Source: Gordonia hankookensis (GTDB lineage Bacteria > Actinomycetota > Actinomycetes > Mycobacteriales > Mycobacteriaceae). Taken from it: a stretch of 64,000 nucleotides of DNA. Position numbers and translations under genes: made by a program. How positions within the stretch are numbered: position 1 is the first letter of the stretch; every line of letters begins with the position of its first letter. The notes under the pieces were generated by a model. The model did not search any database and was not told the origin of the DNA. It saw only the letters and a list, made by a program, of their open reading frames with translations. Shown piece after piece: positions 54,774 through 63,140 of this stretch. Location: positions 62,001-126,000 of the forward strand of contig NZ_JACWMS010000004.1 in the NCBI RefSeq assembly GCF_014673215.1. Direction: 5' to 3'.

Positions 54774-56888
54774 TCAGACCAGCCAGGCAGCCGAGTTGGG
54801 TGCGAGCTGACCGTCGATGAGCGGATAACTGGTCAGCAGGATCTCGCCGGGTGGGAGCGGGACCGGGACGTCGCCGGTGTTGAGGGCGCAGGTCAGGTGC
54901 CCGACCGACCGGCGGAAGGCCAGGCAGCCGTCGGGGGCGCCGTACCACTCCACCGTGTCACCCTCGAATTCCGGTCGTTCATACCGCATCTCGATTGCCT
55001 GCCGGTAGAGCGAGAGCGTCGAACCGATGTCCTCGAGCTGTGCTTCGACGGTGAACCGCGTCCATGATGCGGGCATCGGCAGCCACGTGTCCGGATTGCT
55101 GCTGAAACCGAACGGCGGCTCGTCACCCTCCCAGGGCAACGGAACCCGGCACGCGTCGCGGCCGCGTTCGGTGTGCTCGGAGCGCTCCCACACCGGGTCC
55201 TGGAGGGCGTCGTCAGGCAGGTCGGCGTTCGGCAGTCCGAGTTCGGCGCCGTTGTAGATGAACACCGTTCCCGGCAGTGCGAGTTCGACGAGCAGCATCG
55301 CGCGTGCCCTCAGGATGCCCAGGTCGATGTCGGTGTCGGGCGACTCGATATCGACATCGACATCGACGGGGTCGGCACCGGCGGGTGTGACCGTGATACG
55401 TCCGTAGCGGCTGACCTCACGGTCGACATCGTGGTTGGAGAGGGTCCAGGTGGGCACCCCGGACACCGACAGCACTGCCTCCAGGGAGTTCTCGATCGCG
55501 TCCCGGATCGATTCGGTGTCGAACGTCGCCTTGGCGAGGCGGAAGTTGAAACCGAGGTGCAGCTCGTCGGGCCTCAGGTATTCGGCGAATCGTTCGTTGT
55601 CGTCGACCCAGATCTCACCGACGTTGGCCGCGCCCGGATACTCGTCGAGCACCTTGCGGATCTTGCGATGGATGTCGTGTACCGCATAGTTGTTGAACCG
55701 CGGATCGTCGTCGTCGTTCTGCAGCAGCCCCGCCGATTCGAGATCCATGTCGGGTAGGTCGGCAGGCTTCGCCATGCCGTGGGCGACGTCGATGCGAAAA
55801 CCGTCCACGCCGCGGTCGAGCCAGAAACGCAGAGTCTTCTCCAGGTCGTCGAAGACCTCGGGGTTCTCCCAGTTCAGATCTGGTTGTTCGGCAGCGAAGA
55901 TGTGCAGATACCACTGGCCTGGAGTGCCATCAGGATCCGGGACCCGCGTCCAGGCCGGACCACCGAAGATGCTCTGCCAGTTGTTCGGCGGCTCGTCGCC
56001 GTCATCGCCTCGTCCGTCGCGGAAGATGTACCGTGCCCGCTCGCTGCTGCCGGGTTCGGCCGCCAGCGCCTCGACGAACCACGGATGCTGATCGCTGGTG
56101 TGGTTGGGGACGAGGTCCATCGTGACCCGGATCGACCGCTCATGTGCCTCGGCGATCAGCTCATCGAATCGCGCGAGATCGCCGAAGATCGGATCGATGT
56201 CGCGTGGATCGGAGACGTCATAGCCGTGATCGGCCATGGGGGAGCGCATGATCGGACTCAGCCACAGAGCGTCCACCCCGAGGAGTTCGAGGTAGCCGAG
56301 CTTGTCGATCACGCCGGCGAGGTCGCCGACGCCGTCGCCGTCCAGATCGGAGAACGAGCGCGGATAGATCTGGTAGAAGATCGCGGACTTCCACCAGGTG
56401 TCGTCATCGGTATCGAGTTGCGTCGCAGCGCTTGTGGGTACCACGGCGTCGTCGGGATCGACAGACTGGTCGTCGGAATCGATATCGTCGGCGTCGATGG
56501 CGTCGATGGCGTCGTCCGCGTGGTCGACCTCAACGCCCTCAACGGTTTCGGCGGTCTGATCGCTGTCGTCTGCGGCCTCGATCTCCGGGTCGTCGATGTC
56601 CTCGTCGTCGCTCGCAGCGACGTCCGCGTCCGGAGTTCCGGTCTCGTCGGTGTCACCCGCATCGCCGGCCTCGGTGGGACCGGGATCTGCACCCGCAGAG
56701 TCGACGGCGTCGTCCGACAGTTCGTCGCCCACGACCTCGGCAGCGTCTTCGTCTGTGCTGTCGGTGGCCGTGGCCTCCTCGGAGGTCACGGCGTTCCCGT
56801 CGGCATCGGTGGACACCGCGTCGGGCGCGGCATCGGGATCCGGTTCGGCGGGGACAGCGTTCGATGTCTCGTCGCTCACCGTCGTCAT
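54774..56888 (-). CDS. aglA: GH13 alpha-glucosidase/amylase (AglA-like) with long acidic N-terminal tail
   Basis: The 704-residue protein has a GH13 catalytic barrel from about residue 164 (WWKSAIFYQIYPRSF) with nucleophile D367 (GFRID), acid/base E425 (VGEIW) and D487 (SNHD). The oligo-1,6-glucosidase/alpha-glucosidase branch fits MDLVPNHTSDQHPWF and the M. tuberculosis aglA position beside glbO. It would hydrolyse or transfer alpha-glucosyl units. The first 163 residues are an extreme Asp/Glu/Ala/Thr-rich segment without predicted structure, absent in ordinary members. AGGTAGGG lies 5 nt before the ATG at 56888, so the tail is probably translated. Confidence 0.88.
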   Translation of the reverse strand: MTTVSDETSNAVPAEPDPDAAPDAVSTDADGNAVTSEEATATDSTDEDAAEVVGDELSDDAVDSAGADPGPTEAGDAGDTDETGTPDADVAASDDEDIDDPEIEAADDSDQTAETVEGVEVDHADDAIDAIDADDIDSDDQSVDPDDAVVPTSAATQLDTDDDTWWKSAIFYQIYPRSFSDLDGDGVGDLAGVIDKLGYLELLGVDALWLSPIMRSPMADHGYDVSDPRDIDPIFGDLARFDELIAEAHERSIRVTMDLVPNHTSDQHPWFVEALAAEPGSSERARYIFRDGRGDDGDEPPNNWQSIFGGPAWTRVPDPDGTPGQWYLHIFAAEQPDLNWENPEVFDDLEKTLRFWLDRGVDGFRIDVAHGMAKPADLPDMDLESAGLLQNDDDDPRFNNYAVHDIHRKIRKVLDEYPGAANVGEIWVDDNERFAEYLRPDELHLGFNFRLAKATFDTESIRDAIENSLEAVLSVSGVPTWTLSNHDVDREVSRYGRITVTPAGADPVDVDVDIESPDTDIDLGILRARAMLLVELALPGTVFIYNGAELGLPNADLPDDALQDPVWERSEHTERGRDACRVPLPWEGDEPPFGFSSNPDTWLPMPASWTRFTVEAQLEDIGSTLSLYRQAIEMRYERPEFEGDTVEWYGAPDGCLAFRRSVGHLTCALNTGDVPVPLPPGEILLTSYPLIDGQLAPNSAAWLV

Positions 56889-56958
56889 TGTGCCCTACCT
56901 GTGTTTTCGGTGAGAACTACAGGTCATCTCGGCGCGTCGAAACGGACGTGTCGGCGTG

Positions 56959-57399
56959 TCAGACGGGCGAATTCATCATCGATTGCGCTGCCATCTCCAT
57001 GTAGTCGACCAGTGCCCGCCGGTGCGGGTCATCGAGGGTCTGAGCGTCGATCGACCCGATCGCCGTGTGCATGCAGCGCAGCCATGCATCGCGCTCGATG
57101 GGACCGATGCGGAACGGGTGGTGGCGCATGCGCAGCCGTGGATGGCCACGTTCCTCCGAATACGTGCGGGGCCCGCCCCAGTACTGCTCGAGGAACATCC
57201 GAAGACGTCGTTCCGCGGGTCCGAGGTCCTCCTCGGGGTAGAGCGGCCGTAACACCTCGTCGGCGGCGACCTCCTCATAGAACCGCGCGGTCAGCTTGTG
57301 AAACGTCTCCGCGCCGCCCACCTCGTCGTAAAAGGTTCGCTGCGTGGAAGGGTTGCTGGGCTCTATGCCGCCGGGGACCTCGGTACTCACGGACTCCAT
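56959..57399 (-). CDS. glbO: Group II truncated haemoglobin (trHbO)
   Basis: The 146-residue protein binds haem and oxygen and may protect respiration or scavenge nitric oxide. Family sequence is nearly intact: [36 protein letters not shown] (distal side), RLRMRHHPF with the proximal His, and RDAWLRCM with the TrpG8. A 20-residue Ser/Pro-rich extension precedes the globin. The ATG at 57399 was chosen; AGGA lies close upstream. aglA follows on the same strand, 70 bp away. Confidence 0.95.
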   Translation of the reverse strand: MESVSTEVPGGIEPSNPSTQRTFYDEVGGAETFHKLTARFYEEVAADEVLRPLYPEEDLGPAERRLRMFLEQYWGGPRTYSEERGHPRLRMRHHPFRIGPIERDAWLRCMHTAIGSIDAQTLDDPHRRALVDYMEMAAQSMMNSPV

Positions 57400-57558
57400 T
57401 GTCCTGACCGCGGGCGCAGGCCTCAACCGCCGTGCTCCGCGGGTGATCGGGTCACCGGGTGTTCACCGAGGCGACCTGCGGTGACACGCACAATTGTCGT
57501 GCAATAGTCGGTGTTCCATGGTCAACTTGACCTCGTCGTGTTGAGGTGGGAGACACAT

Positions 57559-58206
57559 ATGACGAGCAGGAGCGCAGCAAAGACGGCATCGGCCGACGGC
57601 GGCCGGGCGCGCATCACTGCGCTCACCACGCTCCCCGGCGGCCGCGCGCACGAGTCCGTGGGCACCGGTCCATCGCGGTCGGCATTGCTGTGGGGCCGTC
57701 GCCGGGTTCTGTTGCTCAACGCCACCTATGAGCCGCTGACTGCCATCTCTCTGCGTCGGGCCATCGTCCTGGTCCTGCGTGAGCGGGCCGACGTCGTGCA
57801 CGCCGACGACGGCGGACTCGCCGTGCATTCGGCCGACATGTCGGTTCCGGTGCCCTCGGTCATCCGGCTGCGGTCGTTCGTCAAGGTGCCGTATCGCGCC
57901 GTGGTGCCGCTGACGCGGGCGGCTCTGATGCACCGCGACCGTTTCCGCTGCGGGTACTGCTCCGCCAAGGCGACCACCATCGATCACGTCTTGCCGCGGA
58001 GTCGGGGCGGAGCCCATTCGTGGGAGAACTGTGTCGCCTGTTGCGCGAGCTGCAACCACCGCAAGGCCGATCGGCTCCTGAGCGAGCTGGGCTGGTCGCT
58101 GCGCGTCCAGCCGGGTGTCCCGAAGGGGCGTCATTGGCGCTTGCTGGCCACGGTCAAGGAGATCGATCCGGCGTGGGCGCAGTACATCGACGCCGGTGCC
58201 GCCTGA
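57559..58206 (+). CDS. HNH endonuclease-domain protein (Rv2469c-like)
   Basis: The 215-residue protein ends in a zinc-binding HNH fold: CGYCSAK, then TIDHVLPRSRGG with the catalytic His, the Asn of SWENCV, and CASCNHRKADR. The N-terminal half has a conserved block, RRVLLLNATYEPLTAISLRRA, shared with the HNH protein family near actinobacterial pepN. Role unknown; the adjacent genes do not suggest phage or restriction modules. The ATG at 57559 has GGGAG 8 nt upstream; an earlier in-frame GTG lacks a site. Confidence 0.87.
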   Translation: MTSRSAAKTASADGGRARITALTTLPGGRAHESVGTGPSRSALLWGRRRVLLLNATYEPLTAISLRRAIVLVLRERADVVHADDGGLAVHSADMSVPVPSVIRLRSFVKVPYRAVVPLTRAALMHRDRFRCGYCSAKATTIDHVLPRSRGGAHSWENCVACCASCNHRKADRLLSELGWSLRVQPGVPKGRHWRLLATVKEIDPAWAQYIDAGAA

Positions 58207-58363
58207 TCCGGCCAGGATCGGACGGTGGATCGGCGGAATACTGTCTACGACGCACTGTAGGGGTCAGCGCCCGAGTGCCGCGTGCGTCGGCTAGATTGAT
58301 CACAATGACCTGTACTTCGGATGTTCCGCAGGTCACCGCAGTGCAGCCGATCGAAAGGGTGAC

Positions 58364-58612
58364 ATGGACAACCTGATCGTCGCCATCGGAGTGCCTGTCA
58401 CGATCATCTGTGTGGTCCTTGTCGTGGCATGTGTCATCGCGATGGCGTTCACGTTCAACACGAAGTATCCGAAGGTGTCGCTGTACACCCTCGATCAGCA
58501 GTGGGATCGCGCCCCTCTGCTCTTCAGTGCCACGGCCATCGAGCCGATGACGCTGGCGCATCATGCGGAATCGACCGACGTGGACGGAGGCTCGGCCAGT
58601 GGCAAGTGGTGA
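58364..58612 (+). CDS. Small single-pass membrane protein (82 residues)
   Basis: One membrane helix (VPVTIICVVLVVACVIAMAF) is followed by a soluble C-terminal region (LYTLDQQWDRAPLLFS). AAAGGG lies 5 nt before the ATG. The stop overlaps the next gene by 14 nt. It occupies the place of the small gene between Rv2469c and Rv2468c in M. tuberculosis. I cannot name a function. Confidence 0.75.
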   Translation: MDNLIVAIGVPVTIICVVLVVACVIAMAFTFNTKYPKVSLYTLDQQWDRAPLLFSATAIEPMTLAHHAESTDVDGGSASGKW

Positions 58613-59096
58613 GGTAGCAACAGGTCGTCACGCCGAGGTCGAGGCGGCATCGGCGGCCGGGAGTGCACTGCCGGTCGGCACGGTCATCACCAACAGCGGA
58701 CGCGTCTCCGCGACGCGGTTCCCGGGCCAGGCGCCCACCACGCCGCCGTTCACCCGTGAGGAACTGATCGGGCTCGACGACGCGCTCAAGAGCGCCAGCG
58801 AGAAGGCCCTCGTCCGGTTCTCGGTCTACATCGGTGAGCTCGGCGCGGACGCTGTCGCGGATGCGCGCGCGGTGCTGCTCCGCGCTCCGGAGCCCGCCAA
58901 CGGCGCGCTGATCGCGGTGTCCCCGAACGCCCACGAGGTCGTGGTGGTCTCGGGTGTCGCCGTCGCCGACCGGGTCAACGATCGCGTCGCCCAGCTCGGC
59001 GTGACCGCGGCCGTGACGAGTTTCCGTCAGGGTGACCTGATCGACGGATTGATCGCGGCGCTGCGGGTCATGTCCACCGCCGCCGCCGTCTCGTGA
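58599..59096 (+). CDS. DUF5130-like protein (Rv2468c-like)
   Basis: The 165-residue protein is soluble with an alpha/beta domain after about residue 50 (VRFSVYIGELG, then LIAVSPNAHEVVVVSG) resembling the TPM fold. The GTG at 58599 was chosen because GGAGG lies 8 nt upstream inside the preceding gene; the overlap of 14 nt implies coupling to it. Length is close to Rv2468c. Function unknown. Confidence 0.75.
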   Translation: MASGEVATGRHAEVEAASAAGSALPVGTVITNSGRVSATRFPGQAPTTPPFTREELIGLDDALKSASEKALVRFSVYIGELGADAVADARAVLLRAPEPANGALIAVSPNAHEVVVVSGVAVADRVNDRVAQLGVTAAVTSFRQGDLIDGLIAALRVMSTAAAVS

Positions 59097-59163
59097 CAGG
59101 CGGTACGGGAGGCTTGTGACGGCCTGCACCGGAGTCTCCTGAGGGAACACCACACCAATCCAA

Positions 59164-59199
59164 CCGACGGCCGCTCACCCCTGGGTGAGCGGCCGTCGG
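59164..59199. terminator. Bidirectional terminator between the DUF5130-like gene and dctA
   Basis: A 16-17 bp perfect stem (CCGACGGCCGCTCACCC and its complement) closes on a 4-nt loop and is followed by TCTTT on the plus strand. It lies between two convergent genes. Confidence 0.85.
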
Positions 59200-59218
59200 T
59201 CTTTCCGTCGGTGGCGCG

Positions 59219-60655
59219 TCAGTGATCGGTCAGTACGCGATCCGGCCGCGGTGAAGTCCGCGCCGCGTCGTCGCCGGGGCGACGGTCCACCGGTTCGTCG
59301 TCGACCATGTCCGACTCGTTGAACGGCGCGCCGCCGCGCAGGACGGTGTCGACCCTGCCCTTGTCGACGGTCCCCGTCCACGAGCCGACCAGCAGCGTCG
59401 CGACCGCGTTGCCGGAGAAATTGGTCACCGCGCGGGCCTCGGACATGAACCGGTCGATCCCGACGATGAGTCCCACGCCGTCGAGCATCTCGGGTCGATG
59501 GGCCTGCAACCCGCCGGCCAGGGTGGCCAACCCCGCGCCGCTGACGCCTGCCGCACCCTTCGACGCGATGATCATGAACGCGAGCAGACCGATCTGTTCA
59601 CCGATCGAGAGCGGGTCGCCCATCGCGTCGGCGATGAAGATCGAGGCCATCGTGAGATAGATGGCCGTCCCGTCGAGGTTGAACGAGTATCCGGTGGGCA
59701 CGACCACACCAACGGTGGTCTTCTCCACGCCCAGGTGTTCCATCTTCGCGATCAGGCGCGGGAGGGCGGACTCCGACGACGAGGTGGCGAAGATCAGCAG
59801 GTACTCACGGGCGAGGTAGCGGACCAACCGGAAGATGGACACGCTCGCCACTGTCCGCAGCAGGACGCCGAGGACACCGAACACGAACACCACGCAGGTG
59901 AGGTAGAACGCCAGCATCAGGATCAGCAGTTGCTGGACCGCGGCCCACCCCGTCTGACCGACGACGTTGGCGATCGCGCCGAATGCGCCGATCGGGGCCA
60001 CCCACAGGATCATCGACAAGACCTTGAAGACGAGTTTCTGGAAGTACGACACCGCGGTCAGGATCGGCTCGCCGGTGCGACCCATGGCCTGGATCGCGAA
60101 CCCCACGAGCAGGGCGACGAACAGCGCCTGCAACACATTGCCCTCGGTCAGCGCGGACACCATCGAGGTGGGGATGATGCCCTCGACGAAGTCGAGCGTC
60201 CCACCGGATTCGTGTGCCTCTGCCGCGAGTTCGGCGCCCTTGCCAGCAGTCGTCGTGATGTTGAGGCCCTCGCCGGGCTTGATCAGGTTGCCGACGACGA
60301 GGCCGATCGCCAGCGCGACGGTCGACATCACCAGGAAGTAGACGAATGCCAGTCCGCCGACCTTGCCGACGGTCGCCGCTTTTCGCACCGACCCGATGCC
60401 GAGAACGATGGTGCAGAAGATCACCGGCGCGATCATCATCTTGATCAGGCTCACGAACATGGTGCCCAGGAACGCGAGATCCTTGCCGGCCTGCGGTGCG
60501 ACGAGCCCCACGACGACACCGGCCACCACCGCGACGATCACGGCGATGTAGAGCCAATGCGTGCGATCGCGCTTCTTGACCGCAGGCAGGTCAGCGGTGG
60601 ACACCGGAGGAGCGGGTTCGTCGCCCGGCTCGTTCGGTCGTGATCGCAGATTCAT
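59219..60655 (-). CDS. dctA: C4-dicarboxylate:cation symporter
   Basis: The 478-residue membrane protein is a SLC1/DAACS transporter with eight helices and two hairpin loops. Motifs are SSSESALPRLIAKMEHLG (hairpin 1), VVPTGYSFNLDGTAIYLTMA (helix 7 substrate site, NLDGT) and SKGAAGVSGAGLATLA (hairpin 2), all very close to E. coli DctA. It imports succinate, fumarate or malate. AGAGGA lies 5 nt before the ATG. The divergent sensor and regulator (60799-63098) probably control it through the palindrome in the shared promoter region. Confidence 0.95.
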   Translation of the reverse strand: MNLRSRPNEPGDEPAPPVSTADLPAVKKRDRTHWLYIAVIVAVVAGVVVGLVAPQAGKDLAFLGTMFVSLIKMMIAPVIFCTIVLGIGSVRKAATVGKVGGLAFVYFLVMSTVALAIGLVVGNLIKPGEGLNITTTAGKGAELAAEAHESGGTLDFVEGIIPTSMVSALTEGNVLQALFVALLVGFAIQAMGRTGEPILTAVSYFQKLVFKVLSMILWVAPIGAFGAIANVVGQTGWAAVQQLLILMLAFYLTCVVFVFGVLGVLLRTVASVSIFRLVRYLAREYLLIFATSSSESALPRLIAKMEHLGVEKTTVGVVVPTGYSFNLDGTAIYLTMASIFIADAMGDPLSIGEQIGLLAFMIIASKGAAGVSGAGLATLAGGLQAHRPEMLDGVGLIVGIDRFMSEARAVTNFSGNAVATLLVGSWTGTVDKGRVDTVLRGGAPFNESDMVDDEPVDRRPGDDAARTSPRPDRVLTDH

Positions 60656-60752
60656 CGGATTCCTCTCGTCGTCGCCGCGTCATGGACCGCGCGGTCACCG
60701 TCCGTGTATGGATTGTGGGACGAATGCGTGACACGGGTCACGATTGAGTTCG

Positions 60753-60771
60753 TTTCGTTCACCGAACGAAA
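60753..60771. promoter_or_regulatory. Palindrome between dctA and the sensor kinase (candidate regulator site)
   Basis: TTTCGTTC and GAACGAAA are exact inverted repeats around ACC. The site lies 98 bp upstream of dctA and 27 bp upstream of the sensor kinase gene, in the 143-bp divergent promoter region. Confidence 0.6.
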
Positions 60772-60798
60772 TCGACGAATCCCGGGTGGAGGTGGCCG

Positions 60799-62406
60799 AT
60801 GTATCGAGCGATTCCCCGGACTCTCGCCGGTCAGGCGGTTGCCTGGCTGCTGATGCTGGTCGCCGTCATCGTCGTCGCCGGCAGTGTGCTCGCCGCGATC
60901 GATGCCCGCGTCGACGGTGATCGTGCCGCCCGGGGCGAGGTGACGGCGATCGCGGTCAGTCTCGCCGATTCACCGTCGACGTCGCGCGCACTCATGTCGT
61001 CCGATCCGGCGGCGACCCTGCAACCGGTGACCGAACAGGTCCGGAAGGCGACCGACATCGCCTTCATCACGATCATGGGCACCGACGGCACCCGCTACAC
61101 GCACACCAATCCCGGGCTCATCGGGCAGAAGTACATCGGCTCGACCGCCGAGGCGCTCCGGGGAGAGGTCCACACCGAGACCTACACGGGCACCCTCGGA
61201 CCGTCGGTCCGGACGGTCGCGCCGGTCCGGGCCCCCGACGGGCGGATCGTCGGGCTGGTCGCGGCAGGGATCACCCAGCAGTCGCTCACCGCGGCTTGGC
61301 GTGCGCAACTGCCGCTGATCGCTGCGATCGCGCTGGCGGCGCTCGTGACGGCGGGGTTGGGTCTCTGGCTGATCCGCCGCAGGCTCCTCCGGCAGACCGG
61401 TGGGCTGGCACCGTCGGAACTCCGGCTCATGTACGAACACCATGACGCGGTGCTCCACGCTGTTCGCGAGGGGCTGGTCGTGACCGAGCGCGGCCAACCC
61501 GCACTCGTCAACGACGAGGCTCGGCGGCTGCTGGGCGCAGGGCACAACGGCGAGATCGAACTGCCTACCTTTCTCGTCACGGGCGACGAGCCGTTGGTCG
61601 ACGTGCTCTACGCCGAACAGGGCAGGACACTGGTGGTCAGCCGGTCGCCGGTGCCGACCGACGCCACCGCCGCGGTCGTCACGATTCGGGACCGCACCGA
61701 ATTGGCCGATGCCATGGGCGAACTCGACTCGATGACCCGATTCGCCGAGGCGCTGAGATCGCAGCTGCATGAATCCGCGAATCGCCTGCACACCGTGGTC
61801 GCGATGATCGAGACGGGCCGCAGCGCCGAGGCGGCGTTGATGGCGACGACCGAGATGCAGTTGTCGCAACGATTGATAGATCGGATGACCGAAACCGTGG
61901 CGGAGCCGGCGCTGGCCGCACTGTTGCTGGGGAAGTCGGCACAGGCCGCCGAGCGTGGTATCTCGTTGATGCTCACGGAGGATTCGCAATTCGGCGACGA
62001 TGCGATCGAACTCCTGACCGTGGGTGAGATGATCACCGTTGTGGGCAATCTCATCGACAACGCGCTCGATGCATGTGATCCCGCCGACCCCTGGGTGGAG
62101 GTGACCGTCGTCGGGGACCCCGCCCGTCTCGAGGTCGTCGTCGCCGACAGCGGACCCGGAATGGACCCCGGCGAGTTCGATCGCGCACAGGCCAGGGGCT
62201 ACTCGACCAAGGCGGGCGGCGATGCCCTCGGCCGCGGGTTGGGTCTGGCACTGGTCGCCCAGGTGGTCGATCGGCACCACGGAACCCTGCGTGCCGAGAA
62301 CACCTATGCGTCCGTGGTGACGGTTCTGTTGTCGGCACCCGAACGCAGCGGCCGCGCCGACGTTGCCGATGCGGATGCCGCGATCGAGGGGGACGGTGAT
62401 CGATGA
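60799..62406 (+). CDS. DcuS/CitA-type sensor histidine kinase
   Basis: The 535-residue kinase has an N-terminal membrane helix, a periplasmic PAS-like sensor (about 40-165, with R-Y-T-H-x-N-P as in citrate/C4-dicarboxylate sensors), a second membrane helix, a cytoplasmic PAS domain and a kinase core. The phospho-acceptor is H324 (SQLHESANRLH) and the ATP site begins at N421 (NLIDNALDA), then DSGPGM and GRGLGLALV. GGAGG lies 6 nt before the ATG. The stop overlaps the regulator start (ATGA). With dctA divergent, it should sense a C4-dicarboxylate. Confidence 0.93.
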   Translation: MYRAIPRTLAGQAVAWLLMLVAVIVVAGSVLAAIDARVDGDRAARGEVTAIAVSLADSPSTSRALMSSDPAATLQPVTEQVRKATDIAFITIMGTDGTRYTHTNPGLIGQKYIGSTAEALRGEVHTETYTGTLGPSVRTVAPVRAPDGRIVGLVAAGITQQSLTAAWRAQLPLIAAIALAALVTAGLGLWLIRRRLLRQTGGLAPSELRLMYEHHDAVLHAVREGLVVTERGQPALVNDEARRLLGAGHNGEIELPTFLVTGDEPLVDVLYAEQGRTLVVSRSPVPTDATAAVVTIRDRTELADAMGELDSMTRFAEALRSQLHESANRLHTVVAMIETGRSAEAALMATTEMQLSQRLIDRMTETVAEPALAALLLGKSAQAAERGISLMLTEDSQFGDDAIELLTVGEMITVVGNLIDNALDACDPADPWVEVTVVGDPARLEVVVADSGPGMDPGEFDRAQARGYSTKAGGDALGRGLGLALVAQVVDRHHGTLRAENTYASVVTVLLSAPERSGRADVADADAAIEGDGDR

Positions 62407-63098
62407 TCCGCGTGCTGATCGTCGAGGACGAACCCCTCATCGCCGAGGCGCATCGCGAATATCTCTCCCGCGTGGGTGGATTCGACGTGGTGGCATCGGT
62501 CACGACGGCGCAGCAGGCGATGCGCGTGGCGACCGAGGCCGCGGGATCGTCCGAGCCGATCGACCTGGTGCTGCTCGACCTGGGACTGCCCGATGCGCGT
62601 GGGGTGGACCTCGCCTCCGCGCTGTCGGGGGTGCGGCCCGGACCGGATGTCATCGCGATCACCGCGCAACGGGATCTGGCCGCGGTCCGCAGTGCGATGT
62701 CTCACGGCGTACTTCTGTATCTCCTGAAGCCCTTCACCTTTGCCGCGTTCGGCGAGAAGATCCGGCAGTATCTCAACTATCGGGGTGCGCTCACCGCAGG
62801 CAGTGATGCGGTGAGCCAGCGTGACGTCGACCGAGCTCTTGCCGAACTGCGGACCTCCGACACACGTCGGACCGCGAAGAAGGGGGCCGCCCCGGACACC
62901 GAGGATGCCGTCGGGCGCGCGGTCCGGGACAGCGACGGCGGCCTCACTGCGTCGGAGGTGGCCGCGGTGCTGGGGAGTTCGCGTGTCACCGCCTGGCGAT
63001 ATCTGGAACGGCTGGCCGACGACGGCACCGTCGAGCGCACCACCGAATACGGCAACACAGGTCGACCTCAGGTCCGATACTGCTGGCGAAGCCGCTGA
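62403..63098 (+). CDS. CitB/DcuR-type response regulator
   Basis: The 231-residue protein has a receiver domain with D59 (LVLLDLGLPD), acidic E8/D9 and the Lys of LLKPF, and a C-terminal DNA-binding domain with a helix-turn-helix (LTASEVAAVLGSSRVTAWRYL). The C-terminal type is that of DcuR/CitB. It is coupled to the kinase by an ATGA overlap and probably binds the TTTCGTTC palindrome upstream of dctA. Confidence 0.93.
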   Translation: MIRVLIVEDEPLIAEAHREYLSRVGGFDVVASVTTAQQAMRVATEAAGSSEPIDLVLLDLGLPDARGVDLASALSGVRPGPDVIAITAQRDLAAVRSAMSHGVLLYLLKPFTFAAFGEKIRQYLNYRGALTAGSDAVSQRDVDRALAELRTSDTRRTAKKGAAPDTEDAVGRAVRDSDGGLTASEVAAVLGSSRVTAWRYLERLADDGTVERTTEYGNTGRPQVRYCWRSR

Positions 63099-63103
63099 GC
63101 GAG

Positions 63104-63136
63104 CCGGGGTCCGACGACGGTGCCGCCGGACCCCGG
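63104..63136. terminator. Bidirectional terminator between the response regulator and pepN
   Basis: CCGGGGTCCG pairs with CGGACCCCGG (10 bp) in the 42-bp gap between convergent genes. No T run. Confidence 0.65.
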
Positions 63137-63140
63137 ACAC

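Noticed and set aside
57559..58206. HNH protein as a homing or restriction endonuclease
   Set aside because: It sits in a conserved housekeeping block beside glbO and the Rv2468c-like gene with no methylase, intron or phage signs.
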